NCBI RefSeq assembly: GCF_000986795.1 | Contig: NZ_LAYZ01000001.1 | Coordinates: forward strand, 62,001 to 126,000 | Source: Salinicoccus sediminis | Lineage (GTDB): Bacteria > Bacillota > Bacilli > Staphylococcales > Salinicoccaceae | Reading direction: 5' to 3' | DNA length: 64,000 nucleotides | In this document: one piece after another, positions 19,194 to 27,680 of the stretch | Layout: each line of letters opens with the position of its first letter | Numbering within the stretch: the first letter of the stretch is position 1 | Notes under the pieces: generated by a model | The model's database searches: none | What the model saw: the letters and a program-made list of their open reading frames with translations, nothing else | Told to the model about the DNA's origin: nothing | Made by a program: the position numbers and the translations under genes

Positions 19194-21012
19194 TTTTATC
19201 AGACGGCCTTTTGGCCATGAACCGGTCCTCGGGAAAGAGGATATCGGGCGGAGGAAACGGAAAGAAGATCAGCGTGCAAGTGACGTGAGCGGTACACTCA
19301 AGCGGATGTGGCAGTTCATTACGGAGGAAAGAAAGCTCCTATGTCTGATCATCATGCTTGTTGCACTCACCAGCCTGCTCAGCATCACCGGTCCCTTCCT
19401 TGTCGGCTATATCGTGGATAATTATTTCGTCCAGCGTGAGTTCGATGGCCTGTTCCGGATTCTGATGCTCCTGCTCTCAACATATGTCCTGCTGTCGGTC
19501 AGCCAGTACAGTGCGGCCTTCCTGATGGTGGGTCTTTCACAGCGTACAGTCTATAAGCTCAGGGACAGGCTTTTTTCACATATGCAGAACCTGCCTGTGC
19601 ACTTTTTTGACAGGCGGCAGCATGGTGAACTGATGAGCCGGATGACAAACGATATCGAGACGATATCCCAGACGCTCAACACATCATTCATCCAGTTTAC
19701 GACGAGTGTCGTCACATTGCTCGGGACGCTGAGCGTCATGCTCTATCTGAGTCCGCTGCTGACGCTGCTGACCGTCACAATCATACCGGTCCTCATACTG
19801 GCTGTGGGTTTCATTACACGCCGTACCGGTCCGCTGTATAAAAGGCGGCAGCGTGCGACCGGTGAACTGAACGGCTATATAGAGGAGATGGTATCCGGCC
19901 AGGAAATCGTCAAAGTGTTTTCGCAGGAGGAGACGGCGATAGAAAACTTCAGCAAACGTGCCGGGAAGCTCCGTGACATCACATTCTGGGCGTTCCTCTA
20001 CGCCGGTCTTATACCGAAAGTGATGAACATGCTCAACAATATCAGTTTCACGATTGTCGCGGGGGCCGGCGGACTGCTCGTGTTCTATACCGACGGGGTG
20101 GTGACGATCGGCACCATTGTTGTCTTTGCCGAGTATGCCAGACAGTTCACGCGGCCGCTCGCTGATCTCTCCAACCAGTTCAACCAGGTGCTGTCTGCGA
20201 TTGCCGGGGCGGAACGGGTCTTCGGCATCATCGACACCGAACCCGAAGAGGATGAAGGCGCGATCCGGGACAGGGAAATACAGGGCGAGATCGGTTTCAG
20301 GGATGTGACATTCTCCTATGACAAGGATCAGAAGTCGCCGACGATCAGCAGCCTCAGTTTCAGCATCGCAGCAGGTGAATCGGTCGCTCTGATCGGTGCG
20401 ACCGGTGCCGGCAAGACCACCGTGATGCAGCTGCTTGCGAGATTTTACGAGACGGACCGGGGCGAGGTGACGATCGACGGTGTCGACATAACGGATTACA
20501 GACGCACAGTGATAAGGTCTCAGACCGCTTTCGTGCTTCAGGATCCTTATTTGTTCGAGTCGACGATCCGTGAAAATATCCGTTATGGAAAACTTGACGC
20601 GACGGATGAAGAGGTCACAGAAGCGGCGAAGCTCGCCAACGCCCACGGTTTCATCATGGAGCTTGAGGACGGCTACGATACGATGCTTGAAATGGATGAG
20701 GGCTTCGTCTCCCAGGGGCAGAAACAGCTGATTTCCATTGCCCGTGCACTGATTACCGATCCCGCCATACTGCTGCTCGATGAGGCGACCAGCAGCATCG
20801 ATACAGTCACTGAACTCAAAATCCAGGAAGCACTCGAACGACTGATGAAAGACAGGACCAGCATCATCATTGCGCACCGGCTGAATACAATCAAAGCCGT
20901 GGACCGGATATTCGTGCTGGACCAGGGGGAACTGGTCGAGAGCGGGAGCGAGGAAGAACTCATGGCGCTTGGCGGCAGATACCACCGGATGATAACCGAC
21001 AGCCGCAGCTAG
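19186..21012 (+). CDS. ABC exporter half-transporter, catalytic-site subunit (YfiC-like)
   Basis: This is the partner of the preceding exporter subunit, about 608 residues. A cytosolic N-terminal extension of about 55 residues (RRPFGHEPVLGKEDIGRRK) precedes six membrane segments and the ATPase domain. Walker A is GATGAGKTT, Walker B LLLDEATSSID with the catalytic Glu, and the switch His is present (IIAHRLNT). The signature is altered to VSQGQKQLIS. The altered signature pairs in space with the defective Walker region of the partner, the usual asymmetric heterodimer design. ATG 19186 follows GGAGGG at about 19174. Confidence 0.9.
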   Translation: MIDFIRRPFGHEPVLGKEDIGRRKRKEDQRASDVSGTLKRMWQFITEERKLLCLIIMLVALTSLLSITGPFLVGYIVDNYFVQREFDGLFRILMLLLSTYVLLSVSQYSAAFLMVGLSQRTVYKLRDRLFSHMQNLPVHFFDRRQHGELMSRMTNDIETISQTLNTSFIQFTTSVVTLLGTLSVMLYLSPLLTLLTVTIIPVLILAVGFITRRTGPLYKRRQRATGELNGYIEEMVSGQEIVKVFSQEETAIENFSKRAGKLRDITFWAFLYAGLIPKVMNMLNNISFTIVAGAGGLLVFYTDGVVTIGTIVVFAEYARQFTRPLADLSNQFNQVLSAIAGAERVFGIIDTEPEEDEGAIRDREIQGEIGFRDVTFSYDKDQKSPTISSLSFSIAAGESVALIGATGAGKTTVMQLLARFYETDRGEVTIDGVDITDYRRTVIRSQTAFVLQDPYLFESTIRENIRYGKLDATDEEVTEAAKLANAHGFIMELEDGYDTMLEMDEGFVSQGQKQLISIARALITDPAILLLDEATSSIDTVTELKIQEALERLMKDRTSIIIAHRLNTIKAVDRIFVLDQGELVESGSEEELMALGGRYHRMITDSRS

Positions 21013-21067
21013 GCTTCACAAAAGCATTCTTTTGTATTATGATGGTATTAACCGAATAGAAGGCATG

Positions 21068-21150
21068 ACCACTAGGGGTGTCCGCATGCGGACTGAGATT
21101 CACCCTTACTACCTGATCTAGATCATACTAGCGTAGGGAAGTGGCATATT
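21068..21150 (+). ncRNA. TPP riboswitch (THI element) before ykoEDC
   Basis: The conserved blocks of the thiamine-pyrophosphate aptamer are in order: ACTAGGGGTG, CTGAGA, ACCCTT, ACCTGATCTAGATCAT, and GCGTAGGGAAGTGG. It is followed by a transcription terminator, so high TPP should stop transcription of the thiamine-type transporter genes. Confidence 0.97.
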
Positions 21151-21160
21151 TTTTGAATAT

Positions 21161-21190
21161 GCACACCACTCCGCTAGTGGTGTGCTTTTT
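21161..21190 (+). terminator. Terminator of the ykoE TPP riboswitch
   Basis: A perfect 10-bp stem (GCACACCACT 21161-21170 with AGTGGTGTGC 21176-21185) is followed by TTTTT. It is the expression platform of the riboswitch just upstream. Confidence 0.92.
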
Positions 21191-21220
21191 ATTTGAAAAA
21201 TATCATTGGAGGTTTTTCTT

Positions 21221-21802
21221 TTGGCTTCACGAAAAGGGTTAACACTTACTGACGTATTGATTACAGTGGTAATCGCATTGGTTTTTGCAATCATCTATTC
21301 GATCTGGGGCGGCGTATATACGATGCTCCAGCCGCTCGGGCTCCACTTGAATGAGCTGGTCTACGGCATGTGGTTCATCGCCGCCGTAGTGGCCTACCTC
21401 ATCATCAGGAAGCCTGGTGTGGCAATCATTGCGGAATTTGCAGCAGCATCCGGAGAGACCATCGTCATGCTGCAGTTTGATGTGATGCTGATGCTTTACG
21501 GACTGCTTCAGGGACTGGCGTGTGAAATCGTATTTGCGATTGTGAGATATAAAAGCACTGCACTGATGGTTGCAGTGACAGCGGGAGTGGCTGCGGCACT
21601 GTCCACCCTGCCGCTCGACTGGTATTACGGCTATCTCGGGCAACTTGAGACATGGAACCTTGTGCTGATGATCGGCTTCAGAGTGTTGAGTGGTGCACTG
21701 ATCGCCGGCTGGCTGGCACATGCGCTCTACAGAGGGCTCGGGGAGACCGGGGTGCTCAAACTGGTGGGTGCCCGCAGCCCGCACCGCAGCGAGGAGTTGT
21801 AG
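21221..21802 (+). CDS. ykoE: ECF transporter substrate-binding subunit YkoE
   Basis: YkoE is the membrane S component of a thiamine or hydroxymethylpyrimidine ECF transporter. The protein of about 193 residues has five to six membrane segments, including LITVVIALVFAIIYSIWGGV and YLIIRKPGVAIIAEFAAASG. GGAGG in 21208-21213 leads to TTG 21221 as start; a TTG at 21206 is less likely because it lies before the ribosome binding site. It is followed 3 bases later by ykoD and then ykoC, under a TPP riboswitch. The Bacillus operon also has ykoF, a soluble thiamine-binding protein, which is absent here. Confidence 0.92.
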   Translation: MASRKGLTLTDVLITVVIALVFAIIYSIWGGVYTMLQPLGLHLNELVYGMWFIAAVVAYLIIRKPGVAIIAEFAAASGETIVMLQFDVMLMLYGLLQGLACEIVFAIVRYKSTALMVAVTAGVAAALSTLPLDWYYGYLGQLETWNLVLMIGFRVLSGALIAGWLAHALYRGLGETGVLKLVGARSPHRSEEL

Positions 21803-21805
21803 AAG

Positions 21806-23230
21806 ATGGTGATGGACATTGCAAATCTCAGGCTCAGGTTTGACGGAGAGGAGGAGAATCTCTTCCACGGTCTTGATATACGGGTGGAGGAAGGGGAGAA
21901 GGTGCTCCTGCTCGGGCCGAGCGGCTCCGGGAAGAGTACACTGCTCAATATTATGGGCGGCCTGATCCCCCGTGTGATTGAGATACCCATGAAAGCCGAC
22001 AGGCTCCAGGTATCGGATGACTGCGCATATGTATTCCAGGATCCGGACTCACAGTTCACGATGCCGACAGTCGGGGAAGAACTCGGATTTGTACTTGAAA
22101 ATAAAGGTGTCCGGCAATCGGAGATGAAGCAGAAGTTCACAGCTGTCCTTGAAGCTGTCGGGCTTGATGTTTCTTTCGGAAAGGATATCCAGGAGCTCTC
22201 AGGCGGCATGAAGCAGAAACTTGCGATAGCCTCGGCTCTGCTCCAGGACTCGCATACACTGTTTCTCGATGAACCGGCAAGCATGCTTGATGAAGAATCT
22301 GCAAGGCACGTCTGGGACACGGTTGAGAGCATATGGGAGAACCGTACGGTCGTCATCATCGAACACAGGGTGGAGTATATATGGGATAAAATGGACCGCG
22401 TAATACTGATGGATGACTCGGGCGGAATTGTATGTCAGGGTACACCGGAAGACATGCTCACGAACCATGGAAAACTGCTTACAGCATTCGGTGTCTGGCA
22501 TCCCCGCTCATGGGAAAACGCTCCGGTATTGCGGCGTGCAAAACCATCAGAGCAAACTCTGTTGGAGGCGCAAAGCCTGGATGTCAGACGAGGTGAGGAT
22601 TCCATCCTCAAAGTGGACGGGCTGAAGATCAGGAAGGGAGAATGGGTGACCATCGAAGGTGCCAACGGCACAGGCAAGACAAGTCTGCTGCTTGCACTGA
22701 TGAAACTCATTCCATCTGCGGGCGGTCTTTATTACCGGGGGAAAAAGATCAGGAAGACAAAGGATATTGCCGGCGGTGTATACCCGGTTTTCCAGAATCC
22801 GGAACTGCAGTTCATTACAAATAAAGTTTTCGATGAAGTTTTCATCAATCTTGAAATGCACTTTGACAAAACAGAGGCGATGCGGCAGACCGGTAATATA
22901 CTGGAAAGGTTCGGGCTTTCTGCAGTTTCGCATCTCCATCCTCTTGAAATATCGACAGGGCAGAAAAGGCGGCTGAGTGTAGCGACCGCTGCAGGCGGCG
23001 TGCCGGAGATCATCATGCTTGATGAGCCGACATTCGGCCTCGATCAGAGGCAGACGTTCAGGATGCTGGAGCTGTTTTCGGAGATGACCGGAGCGGGTAC
23101 GTCAATCGTCATGATCACACATGATGAGGAAATCAAAAGACGGTATCCGTCAAGGCGGCTGCTGATCGAAGATGGAAGGCTCGCGGAAAGGACGGCGGTA
23201 AATGATGCTCCAGTCAATCAGGAAGTATGA
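21806..23230 (+). CDS. ykoD: ECF transporter double ATPase subunit YkoD
   Basis: This 474-residue protein contains two ABC ATPase domains in tandem and energises the YkoE/YkoC membrane pair. The first has Walker A GPSGSGKST and signature LSGGMKQK with LFLDEPAS. The second has Walker A GANGTGKTS, a signature changed to ISTGQKRRLS, and IMLDEPTFGLD. Fused duplicate ATPases like this are typical of YkoD/ThiXYZ-type ECF systems. ATG 21806 is preceded by GAGGAG at about 21790; ATG 21812 is an alternative. The end overlaps ykoC by 29 bases. Confidence 0.92.
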   Translation: MVMDIANLRLRFDGEEENLFHGLDIRVEEGEKVLLLGPSGSGKSTLLNIMGGLIPRVIEIPMKADRLQVSDDCAYVFQDPDSQFTMPTVGEELGFVLENKGVRQSEMKQKFTAVLEAVGLDVSFGKDIQELSGGMKQKLAIASALLQDSHTLFLDEPASMLDEESARHVWDTVESIWENRTVVIIEHRVEYIWDKMDRVILMDDSGGIVCQGTPEDMLTNHGKLLTAFGVWHPRSWENAPVLRRAKPSEQTLLEAQSLDVRRGEDSILKVDGLKIRKGEWVTIEGANGTGKTSLLLALMKLIPSAGGLYYRGKKIRKTKDIAGGVYPVFQNPELQFITNKVFDEVFINLEMHFDKTEAMRQTGNILERFGLSAVSHLHPLEISTGQKRRLSVATAAGGVPEIIMLDEPTFGLDQRQTFRMLELFSEMTGAGTSIVMITHDEEIKRRYPSRRLLIEDGRLAERTAVNDAPVNQEV

Positions 23231-23996
23231 GACTTTTGTCGACCGCTCTAATCCCATCACTAAAATAGGGCTTGCGGCGGTGCTTTTCTTAACAGTCGTT
23301 CTCATCCATAATCCGAACTACCTGTTCCATCTTTCCCTTCTCCTGCTGCTCGCGATGATAATACTGTCCGGCGTGAAACTCCGTTATCTTGCAGCTCTGA
23401 TTGCAGTCATGCTCCTGCTCGGTTCCATATCGAGCCTCTACATGATCTTCTACGGTGAAGGCACGACCACACTGTACAGTTTCGGAATCATCCATATTAC
23501 CGAGGAGAGTTTCGTCCGCGGGATTCATGTGATGATGCGCGGGCTTGCAGTGTCATTCTTCGGCGCACTCATCATTTTCACGACCCGCATCACGGATGTT
23601 TTCTATAGTCTGATGCAGCAGCTGTCGCTCAAGCCCAAATATGCCTATTCGTTCATGGCTGCGGTACGCATGGTGCCGATAATCATTTCGGAGTATGTGG
23701 TGCTCAGACAGGCGAGGAAGGTGAGAAGGGCGCTCATCCACAAAAAATATGTGACGGGGATGAAAGGATTCAAAACGACGATCATCACACTGCTGAGCCA
23801 GAGCATAAGGCGCGCGTACCGTCTTGGGATAGCGATGGAATCGAAAGGCTTTGATGACGGACCGAGAACCTACTATCACCGGACGTCGTTTTCGATATCC
23901 GATATCTATCTCTTGCTGTTCATTGGCGCATGCATCTTCATGTCATTCCAGCTGGGCCAGATAATTACGCCGTTTGAGACTACCGATGCAAGATAG
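23202..23996 (+). CDS. ykoC: ECF transporter transmembrane subunit YkoC
   Basis: This 264-residue T component couples the YkoD ATPases to the YkoE substrate binder. It has membrane segments at the N-terminus (IGLAAVLFLTVVLIHN and following) and at the C-terminus, and two coupling motifs: RQARKVRRALI and AMESKGFDDGPR, the latter close to the typical A-x-x-x-RG signature. It overlaps ykoD, so the three subunits should be made in fixed amounts. No terminator of clear quality follows; the next gene has its own promoter. Confidence 0.9.
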   Translation: MMLQSIRKYETFVDRSNPITKIGLAAVLFLTVVLIHNPNYLFHLSLLLLLAMIILSGVKLRYLAALIAVMLLLGSISSLYMIFYGEGTTTLYSFGIIHITEESFVRGIHVMMRGLAVSFFGALIIFTTRITDVFYSLMQQLSLKPKYAYSFMAAVRMVPIIISEYVVLRQARKVRRALIHKKYVTGMKGFKTTIITLLSQSIRRAYRLGIAMESKGFDDGPRTYYHRTSFSISDIYLLLFIGACIFMSFQLGQIITPFETTDAR

Positions 23997-24016
23997 GGAT
24001 TTCCGGTGAAATAGCT

Positions 24017-24045
24017 TTGAAATATAGGCTGAAAACAGATATACT
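24017..24045 (+). promoter_or_regulatory. Promoter for ricA
   Basis: TTGAAA at 24017-24022 and TATACT at 24040-24045 with 17-base spacing form a good vegetative promoter about 80 bases before ricA. Confidence 0.75.
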
Positions 24046-24063
24046 GTATAGGAGAATTTATTA

Positions 24064-24111
24064 ATGAAAATGCACGTGCCCGTGTTTCATGGACGCTGCA
24101 ATTTGATATAA
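24064..24111 (+). CDS. Possible 15-codon leader peptide upstream of ricA
   Basis: ATG 24064 follows GGAGA at 24051-24055 and encodes MKMHVPVFHGRCNLI before TAA. It lies between the promoter and ricA, ending 13 bases before the ricA start. Such a short open frame may be chance or may act as a translated leader. No homology can be claimed. Confidence 0.25.
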   Translation: MKMHVPVFHGRCNLI

Positions 24112-24124
24112 AGGTGGAAGCAGG

Positions 24125-24547
24125 ATGTATAGCAAAGATGAAATCGTAAATGAGGCAAAGCAGCTGGGCAAGATGATGTCAGAGACCGAGCAGGTTGAAT
24201 TCTTCAAGAAAGCGGAAGCGAAAATCCATGAGAACAAGGATGTCCGCGAGAAGATGGCGAGTCTGAAGAGTCTGCAGAAGCAGGCTGTCAACTTCCAGAA
24301 CTACGGTAAGGAACGGGCCTACAACCTGACAGAGGAGAAGATCAAAAAGATCGAGGCGGAACTGGACGAAATGCCTATTGTCACTCAGTTCAAGGAATCA
24401 CAGGGGCAGGTCAACGAACTGCTCCAGATGGTGTCACACGCCATAAGCCAGACTGTGACGGATGAAATTATCACCACAACAGGCGGCGACTTGCTTCAGG
24501 GCGAAACAGGCGCTGCGATGAGAAACAAACCCAACCAGGGCAATTGA
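24125..24547 (+). CDS. ricA: RicA (YmcA), RNase Y regulator
   Basis: RicA forms the Y-complex with RicF and RicT, which carries iron-sulfur clusters in Bacillus and directs RNase Y to certain transcripts. The 140-residue protein is helical (YlbF/YmcA family), with MYSKDEIVNEAKQLGKMMSE at the N-terminus and a C-terminal tail rich in Thr/Gly. No cysteine is visible in this copy. AAGGTGGAAG precedes ATG 24125. In Staphylococcus and Bacillus miaB is immediately upstream; here the ykoEDC operon lies there instead. Confidence 0.9.
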   Translation: MYSKDEIVNEAKQLGKMMSETEQVEFFKKAEAKIHENKDVREKMASLKSLQKQAVNFQNYGKERAYNLTEEKIKKIEAELDEMPIVTQFKESQGQVNELLQMVSHAISQTVTDEIITTTGGDLLQGETGAAMRNKPNQGN

Positions 24548-24567
24548 AACAGAATGAACGGTAGACG

Positions 24568-24606
24568 AAGGACTGTACATCCGATTGGTGTACAGTCCTT
24601 TTATAA
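24568..24606 (+). terminator. Terminator after ricA
   Basis: A perfect 12-bp stem (24568-24579 with 24589-24600) around a 9-base loop ends in a short TTTTATA run. It separates ricA from thiW; the U-tract is short. Confidence 0.7.
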
Positions 24607-24620
24607 AATGGAGGTATTAT

Positions 24621-25118
24621 ATGACAAGGAAACTGACTTTGACTGGCGTATTCACAGCTTTGAACGTAGTGCTCAGCATGTTCATCATCATCCCCCTGGG
24701 ACCGATCAGGGCAGCGCCCATCCAGCATCTCATCAATGTCATAAGCGTCGTATTCACCGGCCCGTGGGGCATTGTGCAGGCATTTCTGTCCTCGACGATA
24801 CGCATACTTCTGGGGACGGGGTCGCCGTTTGCATATCCAGGCAGCATGGTCGGTGCACTTCTTGGGTGGCTCCTCTACAGGCGCTTTGGGAAACTTTCAT
24901 CGGCCGCGGCCGGCGAGGTCATAGGCACGGGGATTTTCGGTTCCATTGCCACACTGCCGCTCATCATGGTGCTCGGACTAGAACTTGAATTCTTCTATGT
25001 CTTAGCACCGGCCTTCCTGGTGAGTTCGCTGATAGGCGCCCTCATATCATGGGTACTCCTCGGGCAGCTTGAGAAAAAAGGTGTACTCGACCGCTTCAAC
25101 AATGAAAGGCGGCCGTGA
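24621..25118 (+). CDS. thiW: ThiW-type ECF transporter substrate-binding subunit
   Basis: ThiW is predicted to be the S component for hydroxyethylthiazole uptake. The 165-residue membrane protein begins MTRKLTLTGVFTALNVVLSM and has the family motif PLGPIRAAPIQHLINVISVV, then GPWGIVQAFLSSTIRILLGTG. GGAGG at 24610-24614 precedes ATG 24621; an in-frame ATG or other start at 24585 lies inside the terminator stem and is rejected. No TPP riboswitch is directly upstream, unlike most ThiW genes. It presumably shares the general ECF ATPases encoded elsewhere. Confidence 0.85.
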   Translation: MTRKLTLTGVFTALNVVLSMFIIIPLGPIRAAPIQHLINVISVVFTGPWGIVQAFLSSTIRILLGTGSPFAYPGSMVGALLGWLLYRRFGKLSSAAAGEVIGTGIFGSIATLPLIMVLGLELEFFYVLAPAFLVSSLIGALISWVLLGQLEKKGVLDRFNNERRP

Positions 25119-25159
25119 TATAATTCTAGATATACAATCAGAACAATGGAAGTGTTGAT

Positions 25160-27676
25160 ATGCAGAAAGTAACACCGATGATGCAGCAGTATCTGAAGAT
25201 AAAAGACGAGCATCCAGATGTTTTATTATTATACAGGCTCGGGGATTTCTATGAACTTTTCTACGATGATGCGATCACCGCAAGCAAAGTGCTCGAAATC
25301 ACCCTGACTTCACGTGACAAGAAGAAGGACCCCATCCCGATGTGCGGTGTCCCGTACCACTCGGCGAAGGGCTATATAGAGCGGCTGATCGATCACGGAT
25401 ATAAAGTGGCGATCTGTGAGCAGATGGAAGACCCGAAACAGGTCAAGGGCATGGTGAAGCGGGAAGTGGTCCGCATCATCACTCCGGGGACGCTGATCGA
25501 TGATTTCGGCATGGAGGACGGCAAGAGCAACTACATCCTTGCACTCAGTGAAGACAGAGGCAGCTACATCACGGCCTATTCCGATATTTCCACAGGTGAG
25601 ATAAATGCCTTCACAACGGCCGACCCGGTCATACTCAAAAGTGAAATCGACCGCATCCGCCCGAGTGAGATCGTGGTGGAGGAGAGTATCACGGGCATCC
25701 TTGCTGAACTGTATCAGGACCCGCCGTCCAATACAACGTACAGCAGCGATGTATTCCATGAACTCGAATGCAGCGCGGAGATTACAGAGGCGGAAAAAGG
25801 GACGCTGAGCCTTCTCATATCCTATATCCGCTCTGTAAATATGCGTGAACTGAAGCATTTCAGGACAGTTGAAAAGCATAAGATCAAAGAGACCATGCAG
25901 CTCAATTATGCTGCAATCTCCAATCTGGAACTGCTGGAAAGCCTTCAGACGAAAAAGACGAAAGGGTCCCTGTTCTGGTATCTGAATGAGACTGGCACAC
26001 CTATGGGCAAGCGCAAGCTCAGAAAATGGGTGGAGCGCCCACTGCTCAACGAAAGCATGATCATGCTGCGCCAGGATGCAGTCGAAACACTGCTCGGCCA
26101 TTTCCTCGAACGGGAGGACATGCGCGGCCTGCTTGATGACGTCTATGACATAGAACGGCTGGTCGGCAGACTGAGCTTCGGCAACATCGACGCAAAGGAC
26201 CTGGTGCAGCTGAGGGATTCCCTCGGGGTCCTGCCGGACCTCGAACGCCTGCTTGCTGATACCGGCCTGCTCGAATCAGAACTGTTCACAGCGTTCGATC
26301 CGCTCTGCGATGTCCACACCATCCTGCAGGAAAGCCTGAACGACTCACCGCCGAAAACCATAAGGGAAGGCGGCATATTCAAGGATGGCTACAGTGAAAA
26401 GCTGGATGAACTGCGCTATATTTCGAACAACGGCCGCACATGGCTGAACGGCTACATCGAGGATGAGCGCGAGCGTACAGGGATAAAAAATCTGAAAGTC
26501 GGCTTCAACAAAGTGTTCGGCTATTACATCGAAATCTCCAAGGCCAATGCGGTGAACTTTGATGCAGATGCGTTTGACTACAGCAGGAAGCAGACGTTGA
26601 CGAATGCGGAACGCTTCATCACGCCGGAACTGAAAGAGATGGAATCCAAAATACTGAGTGCCCAGGATGAGAGCATCATACTCGAGCATAACCTGTTCAA
26701 TGAATTGAGGCGCGGCATGGAAGCCTACATCGACAGGCTCCAGACGACGGCGGCCCTGATCAGTACACTGGACTGTGTAATATCATTTGCCACGGTTGCG
26801 AATGAGTACCGCCTCGTCCGGCCGGAGTTCACGGATGGTGAACTGCATATAGAAGAAGGGCGGCATCCTGTCGTGGAGAAGGTCATCGGTGAAAATACGT
26901 ATGTACCGAACTCGCTCACGATGGATGATTCCACCTTCGTCTATCTGATCACCGGACCGAACATGTCGGGTAAAAGCACATACATGCGCCAGACGGCGAT
27001 CATCAGCATACTTGCCCAGATGGGCATGTATGTTCCTGCAAGATCCGCCAGGCTGCCGATATTCGACCAGATTTTCACCCGGATCGGGGCAAGCGATGAT
27101 CTTGCAAGCGGCAAATCCACATTCATGATCGAGATGATGGAGGCGAATGATGCACTTAAAAACGCCACCGGCGACAGCCTGCTCATTTTCGATGAGATCG
27201 GCCGCGGTACTTCCACATACGACGGCATGGCCCTGGCGCATTCGATGCTCGAGTTCATCCATGATGAAATCGGGGCGAAGACTTTATTCTCCACGCATTA
27301 TCATGAAATTACGAGACTCGGACAGACGCTCTCCGGCCTCAAGAACGTCCATGTCAAGGCGACGGAATACGACGGCAGACTGGTATTTCTCCACAAGGTG
27401 AAGCCGGGGGCGGTGGAGCGGAGCTACGGCATCCATGTGGCGCGTCTTGCGGAACTGCCGGAAAATGTGACGGACAGGGCAGACGAGCTGCTCCACATGT
27501 TTGAGAGCGGCACAGAAGCGCCCGCCCATCAGCTGGAACTGGCGCTTGATGATGACGAATCATATGATGACCATCCGATTGTCGATATGCTGAAGCAGAC
27601 GGATATAAACAATCTGACGCCGATGGATGCGCTGATGAAACTGAACGAGATGAAAAACAGATTGAAAGGCGAGTGA
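25160..27676 (+). CDS. mutS: DNA mismatch repair protein MutS
   Basis: MutS recognises mismatches and small loops and starts methyl-independent repair. The 838-residue protein has the mismatch-binding start (MMQQYLKIKDEHPDVLLLYR then GDFYELF, whose Phe-x-Glu region contacts the mismatch), the core and clamp regions, and the ATPase with Walker A GPNMSGKST and LIFDEIGRGTSTYDG. The helix-turn-helix end LTPMDALMKLNEMK is complete. It is followed 4 bases later by mutL. Nothing suggests a mutator allele. Confidence 0.98.
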   Translation: MQKVTPMMQQYLKIKDEHPDVLLLYRLGDFYELFYDDAITASKVLEITLTSRDKKKDPIPMCGVPYHSAKGYIERLIDHGYKVAICEQMEDPKQVKGMVKREVVRIITPGTLIDDFGMEDGKSNYILALSEDRGSYITAYSDISTGEINAFTTADPVILKSEIDRIRPSEIVVEESITGILAELYQDPPSNTTYSSDVFHELECSAEITEAEKGTLSLLISYIRSVNMRELKHFRTVEKHKIKETMQLNYAAISNLELLESLQTKKTKGSLFWYLNETGTPMGKRKLRKWVERPLLNESMIMLRQDAVETLLGHFLEREDMRGLLDDVYDIERLVGRLSFGNIDAKDLVQLRDSLGVLPDLERLLADTGLLESELFTAFDPLCDVHTILQESLNDSPPKTIREGGIFKDGYSEKLDELRYISNNGRTWLNGYIEDERERTGIKNLKVGFNKVFGYYIEISKANAVNFDADAFDYSRKQTLTNAERFITPELKEMESKILSAQDESIILEHNLFNELRRGMEAYIDRLQTTAALISTLDCVISFATVANEYRLVRPEFTDGELHIEEGRHPVVEKVIGENTYVPNSLTMDDSTFVYLITGPNMSGKSTYMRQTAIISILAQMGMYVPARSARLPIFDQIFTRIGASDDLASGKSTFMIEMMEANDALKNATGDSLLIFDEIGRGTSTYDGMALAHSMLEFIHDEIGAKTLFSTHYHEITRLGQTLSGLKNVHVKATEYDGRLVFLHKVKPGAVERSYGIHVARLAELPENVTDRADELLHMFESGTEAPAHQLELALDDDESYDDHPIVDMLKQTDINNLTPMDALMKLNEMKNRLKGE

Positions 27677-27680
27677 TGAG

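Noticed and set aside
19684-20985. Reverse-strand open frame of 433 codons opposite the second ABC exporter subunit.
   Set aside because: It lies entirely within a conserved ABC gene and its product is rich in His, Arg and Asp without any motif.
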